From Thermoleophilia bacterium (GTDB lineage Bacteria > Actinomycetota > Thermoleophilia > Gaiellales > Gaiellaceae): a stretch of DNA of 8,250 bases. Location of the stretch: the NCBI GenBank assembly GCA_016844515.1, contig JAERMP010000091.1, forward strand, positions 1-8,250, written 5' to 3'. The position numbers and the translations under genes were made by a program. This document shows positions 6,154-8,250 of the stretch, piece after piece (the first letter of the stretch is position 1; each line of letters opens with the position of its first letter). The notes under the pieces are model-generated. The model was not told where the DNA came from and did no database searches. It worked only from the letters and a program-made list of their open reading frames with translations.

Positions 6154-6192
6154 CGAGCTGCGGGAGTGGTACGAAGCCACCCCCGCAGCTCG
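6154..6192 (-). ncRNA. Strong intercistronic hairpin
   Basis: Between the DUF4331 stop (6210) and the TPR start (6129), bases 6154-6164 pair perfectly with 6182-6192 (11 bp, mostly G-C); after one mismatch 6166-6169 pairs with 6177-6180, leaving a short loop. On the transcribed minus strand no U-run follows, so it is not a standard terminator. Hairpins in such a place commonly protect the upstream message from 3' exonucleases or give partial read-through, which would leave more DUF4331 message than TPR message. That role is inference. Confidence 0.6.
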
Positions 6193-6209
6193 GATGGGAT
6201 CGAGGTCTC

Positions 6210-7295
6210 CTAGTTCGGCACTCCGAGGTACGGGAAGCCGCTCAGGAACGTCGAGTCGTTGTCGACGCAATCGGTGGTGATGAGCCCCTCGGTGATGAGC
6301 CCAAGCTCGGCGTCGATCACGTCGTCGGCGAGGTTGCGCCCGTTGAGGAAGCCCGTCGCCTTCGACAGGTCGACCGTGAGAATGTCCGGCAACAGGATGT
6401 CGGCCAGCCCCTGGATCTTGCCCGCGTCATCGCCGGTGTTCGGGTCCGACGCATTGTTCAGGCTATAGAGGAGCGTCAGCGAGTTCACGACCTCGCTGCG
6501 CCACAGCGCCTGATCCTGGTTCGGTGTGGTCTGGTTGAACTGGTCCTCGAGGTTGCCGTCGGCCGTTGAGCCTGCCTCGAAGGGGTTCGGCGGGATGAAC
6601 ACGGTGAGGATCGCCGGCCGACCCATGCGCTCGATCTGCTCGCCGTCGACGACCGTCCGTCCCCATACGCCGACGGGGGCGGAGCCGATCCAGCTGGTCG
6701 GAACCTCGACGACGATAGCGGACGTTTTCAGCCCTAGGAAGAAGTCGCTTACGGGCACCCCTCCGGCTGCCCCGCAGAACGTGGCTCCGCGGTTGAAGTT
6801 CGCCAGATCGAAGAAGAACGGGTCGTCGCGGAGACCCGCGAACGCGCTCACGTCGTGGTTCTCCTCGACCTCGTCGGTCGTTCCGCGGGCGATGACGCGT
6901 TCGTCATGCGCCGTGATCCAGCGGACGGTGTAGCTCTGTTCTCCGCCGTGGTGTCCGGAGAACTGCGTCCGGACCGTGATGTCCGGCCGGGCGTCGCCGT
7001 TCTTGTCGATCAGGAGCTCGTACTTCGCTCCGGGGCGGAACGTCGTGCCGCTGATCACTCCCGCAGCCGGGTTCACCGTCATGGCGAGCACGGTCCTGTT
7101 CAGGTTCTGCGACGCCCCGGGATGGAACACGTAGACGTCGTTGATGTCGATCCGGCCGTCCTTCTTCACGGCCGGGGCATCGAGGTGATCCGCGCTCATC
7201 GCCGGAATCGTCGCCACCGCCGCGACAGCGACGAGGGCGAGGAGCCCAAGCACCTCGATGCGGACGAGCCTTCGTACGTGTCTCGCTCGCAACAT
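6210..7295 (-). CDS. Secreted DUF4331-family protein
   Basis: A 361-residue exported protein. Residues 1-34 are a signal peptide (basic MLRARHVRRLVRIE, hydrophobic VLGLLALVAVAAVATI, cleavage near AMS|A), and the mature chain opens ADHLDAP, the counterpart of the SSHREAP-type start of DUF4331 proteins. Further family marks are DINDVYVF (50-57), LLIDKNGDARPDITVR, FAGLRDDPFFFDLANF, the NGRNLADDVIDAELG segment and the C-terminal FPYLGVPN. Two cysteines, Cys174 and one in TTDCVDND near the C-terminus, could form a disulfide. The family is widespread but has no settled biochemical role; Asp/His-rich surface motifs such as HLDAP and SGHHGGE could bind metal (inference). ATG 7295 is chosen for its AGGAGGAGGA ribosome site; TTG 7292 would have slightly better spacing. 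The frame is open to 7457 but that part lacks a signal sequence. First gene of a unit with the TPR gene. Confidence 0.92.
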   Translation of the reverse strand: MLRARHVRRLVRIEVLGLLALVAVAAVATIPAMSADHLDAPAVKKDGRIDINDVYVFHPGASQNLNRTVLAMTVNPAAGVISGTTFRPGAKYELLIDKNGDARPDITVRTQFSGHHGGEQSYTVRWITAHDERVIARGTTDEVEENHDVSAFAGLRDDPFFFDLANFNRGATFCGAAGGVPVSDFFLGLKTSAIVVEVPTSWIGSAPVGVWGRTVVDGEQIERMGRPAILTVFIPPNPFEAGSTADGNLEDQFNQTTPNQDQALWRSEVVNSLTLLYSLNNASDPNTGDDAGKIQGLADILLPDILTVDLSKATGFLNGRNLADDVIDAELGLITEGLITTDCVDNDSTFLSGFPYLGVPN

Positions 7296-7305
7296 TCCTC
7301 CTCCT
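7296..7305 (-). promoter_or_regulatory. Very strong, tandem Shine-Dalgarno of the DUF4331 gene
   Basis: On the minus strand AGGAGGAGGA abuts ATG 7295, so AGGAGG can sit 4 nt from ATG or 7 nt from the following TTG. The stretch just upstream is almost pure purine and A-rich (AACAACAAGAAAAGAGA), which keeps the site unstructured. This contrasts with the weak or absent sites of the other minus-strand genes and predicts high translation. It decides the start. Confidence 0.8.
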
Positions 7306-7524
7306 TCTCTTTTCTTGTTGTTCCCCTTACTCCGGTCCGGCGGCCTCGCGAGTCGTGAGCGGCTCGCCGGATCGCCTGGCCCTGACTCTCTTTGCGCCGT
7401 AGCCTCCTTCCGGATCGATTCCCACCGACTGCGCCTTGTTCGTCGGCTGTGGCTCATCGGTTCGCCAAGTACGGAGTGGCGTCTGCGTGGTGCGTCGCGT
7501 ACGGTCCTCGGTGCCCACGGATCA
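7306..7524. other. Intergenic region between divergent DUF4331 and alpha/beta-barrel genes
   Basis: About 220 bp that must hold the promoters of both divergent genes. No TANNNT box at leaderless spacing and no convincing -35/-10 pair could be picked on either strand. The only clear structure is the hairpin at 7336-7371. Frames open across it on both strands have no start with a ribosome site and read as arginine/serine-rich shadow, so no gene is called here. Confidence 0.5.
7336..7371 (-). promoter_or_regulatory. Possible 5' leader hairpin of the DUF4331 message
   Basis: TCCGGCG (7336-7342) pairs with CGCCGGA (7365-7371), and the stem continues with GCC (7343-7345) to GGC (7361-7363) after a 1-nt bulge, closing a loop of about 15 nt. 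On the minus strand it would lie about 30 nt upstream of the Shine-Dalgarno, within a leader if the promoter is farther upstream. No known riboswitch could be recognised. Confidence 0.35.
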
Positions 7525-7531
7525 GAGGAGG
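7525..7531 (+). promoter_or_regulatory. Shine-Dalgarno GAGGAGG deciding the start at 7538
   Basis: GAGGAGG ends 6 nt before ATG 7538. The reading frame is open farther upstream to 7436, but the ribosome site and the start of family-like sequence ([17 protein letters not shown]) both fix ATG 7538. Confidence 0.8.
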
Positions 7532-7537
7532 CCAGCC

Positions 7538-7843
7538 ATGGAGCGCGAGCAGTACGTCGTCTGGATCACGACCCGCCGGATCAAGCCGGGGACGTACGAG
7601 GAGTTCCGGCGCGCGTGGCGGCCGAGAGAGTTCCCCGAGGGGATGCTGCGGGCGTACGAGTGCTTCTCGGAGGAGCGCAGCGAGGTCGTCGGCATCTCCA
7701 CCTGGGAGTCGCTGGAGGCGCGCGAGCGTTACCGGCTGTCGGACGTCGAGTCCGACCGGCAGCAGGCGATGGCGCCGTTCGTAGAGGCCGAGAGCTCGGG
7801 CCTCTACCTGGGCCGCGAGCTCCAGATGCCCAGCGAGAGCTAG
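7538..7843 (+). CDS. Dimeric alpha/beta-barrel (ABM-like) small protein
   Basis: A 101-residue soluble protein with the pattern of the antibiotic-biosynthesis-monooxygenase-like or stress-responsive dimeric alpha/beta barrel fold. The first strand [13 protein letters not shown] is followed by a helix [15 protein letters not shown], a middle strand pair ([11 protein letters not shown] and [10 protein letters not shown]), a helix over [20 protein letters not shown], and the last strand SGLYLGREL. The motif strand - [11 protein letters not shown] - [16 protein letters not shown] is typical. Family members include haem-degrading enzymes, monooxygenases and proteins without known activity; no haem-binding or catalytic residue stands out, so no reaction is assigned. 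There is no signal peptide. It is monocistronic in the window, divergent from the DUF4331 gene, and its TAG stop shares CTAG (7840-7843) with the stop of the convergent gatB. Confidence 0.8.
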   Translation: MEREQYVVWITTRRIKPGTYEEFRRAWRPREFPEGMLRAYECFSEERSEVVGISTWESLEARERYRLSDVESDRQQAMAPFVEAESSGLYLGRELQMPSES

Positions 7844-8250
7844 CCCGAGAGCTTCGCGCGGACGAGCTCGCTGACCACGCGTGGGTTGGCTTTCCCCTGT
7901 GTCGCCTTCATCACCTGGCCGACGAAGAAGCCGAGCAGGCCTTCCTTGCCGCCCCGATAGGCCTCGACCTGGCCGGGGTTCGCAGCGAGGACCGCGTCCA
8001 CGATCGGCTCCAGCTCCGCGGTGTCTGACACCGCCTCCTGCGCAACGTAGGAATCGGCGCTAAAGCCGGCATCGCCCAGCATCGCGATCGCCTCGTCGAA
8101 TGCGGCGCGCGGGATTCGGTCGCGCGCCTCGACGAGCCGTGCGAGCTCTGCCGGTGCGACTGCGCCGATCTCGACGCCCGCTCCGACGACGGCATTCGCA
8201 ATGACGTTCGCGGCGGCGACCGCATCGGCCCCAGCCGCGACCGTGTCCTC
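7840..8250 (-). CDS. gatB: Asp-tRNA(Asn)/Glu-tRNA(Gln) amidotransferase subunit B, C-terminal part
   Basis: The last 136 residues of GatB, cut by the right window edge. GatB belongs to GatCAB, which amidates misacylated Glu-tRNA(Gln) (and Asp-tRNA(Asn)) in the cytoplasm; GatB binds the tRNA and carries the kinase-like step. What is present is the helical tail and GatB/YqeY domain: an Ala-rich [38 protein letters not shown], then the diagnostic [40 protein letters not shown] and [20 protein letters not shown] before the stop. The catalytic N-terminal two thirds lies beyond base 8250. The frame reaches the edge without a stop; internal ATG 8082 is not the real start. gatA and gatC, which usually precede it, would be outside the window. 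It is a core housekeeping gene, so the region is chromosomal. Confidence 0.95.
   Translation of the reverse strand, partial: EDTVAAGADAVAAANVIANAVVGAGVEIGAVAPAELARLVEARDRIPRAAFDEAIAMLGDAGFSADSYVAQEAVSDTAELEPIVDAVLAANPGQVEAYRGGKEGLLGFFVGQVMKATQGKANPRVVSELVRAKLSG

Noticed and set aside
6130..6270. N-terminal extension of the TPR protein
   Set aside because: It would overlap the DUF4331 gene, pass through the hairpin and place the anchor helix internally.
7370..7430. Riboswitch-like stretch on the minus strand (a GGAA loop, then GCGCAAAG)
   Set aside because: It faintly recalls the c-di-GMP-I aptamer, but the closing helices and the second stem do not pair as required.

Overview
The window is a dense, GC-rich bacterial segment with nine coding regions, two of them cut by the window edges. 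High GC, frequent GTG starts, several starts with no Shine-Dalgarno but a TANNNT box 6-8 nt upstream, and alanine-rich membrane proteins suggest an actinobacterium, possibly of the Thermoleophilia type. That assignment is an impression from composition and protein style, not a database result. No rRNA, tRNA, CRISPR array, transposase or integrase was seen.

Layout: 1-1809 (-) is the N-terminal three quarters or so of a penicillin acylase-family Ntn hydrolase, cut by the left edge. It is divergent from 1852-2487 (+), a seven-helix membrane protein of unknown function. The minus strand is then filled from 7295 down to 2459 by five genes: a secreted DUF4331 protein (6210-7295), a membrane-anchored TPR protein (4786-6129), a cupredoxin-like lipoprotein (4132-4581), a large polytopic membrane protein overlapping it by 4 bp (2774-4135), and a 58-residue single-helix protein (2459-2635). 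Right of these lie a small dimeric alpha/beta-barrel protein (7538-7843, +) and, tail to tail with it and sharing a CTAG, the C-terminal end of GatB (7840-8250, -).

The five co-directional genes form two apparent transcription units, DUF4331-TPR and lipoprotein-polytopic-small TM, and all products are predicted to lie in or outside the membrane. I read them as a possible uncharacterised cell-envelope module. The common function is inference: no catalytic motif identifies it, and the cupredoxin-like domain appears to lack most copper ligands.

Non-coding structure includes a 166-bp imperfect palindrome with perfect 17-bp ends between the polytopic and small membrane genes, a strong hairpin between the DUF4331 and TPR genes, a short perfect dyad between the two units, a possible leader hairpin before the DUF4331 gene, and overlapping leaderless-type promoters between the acylase and its divergent neighbour.
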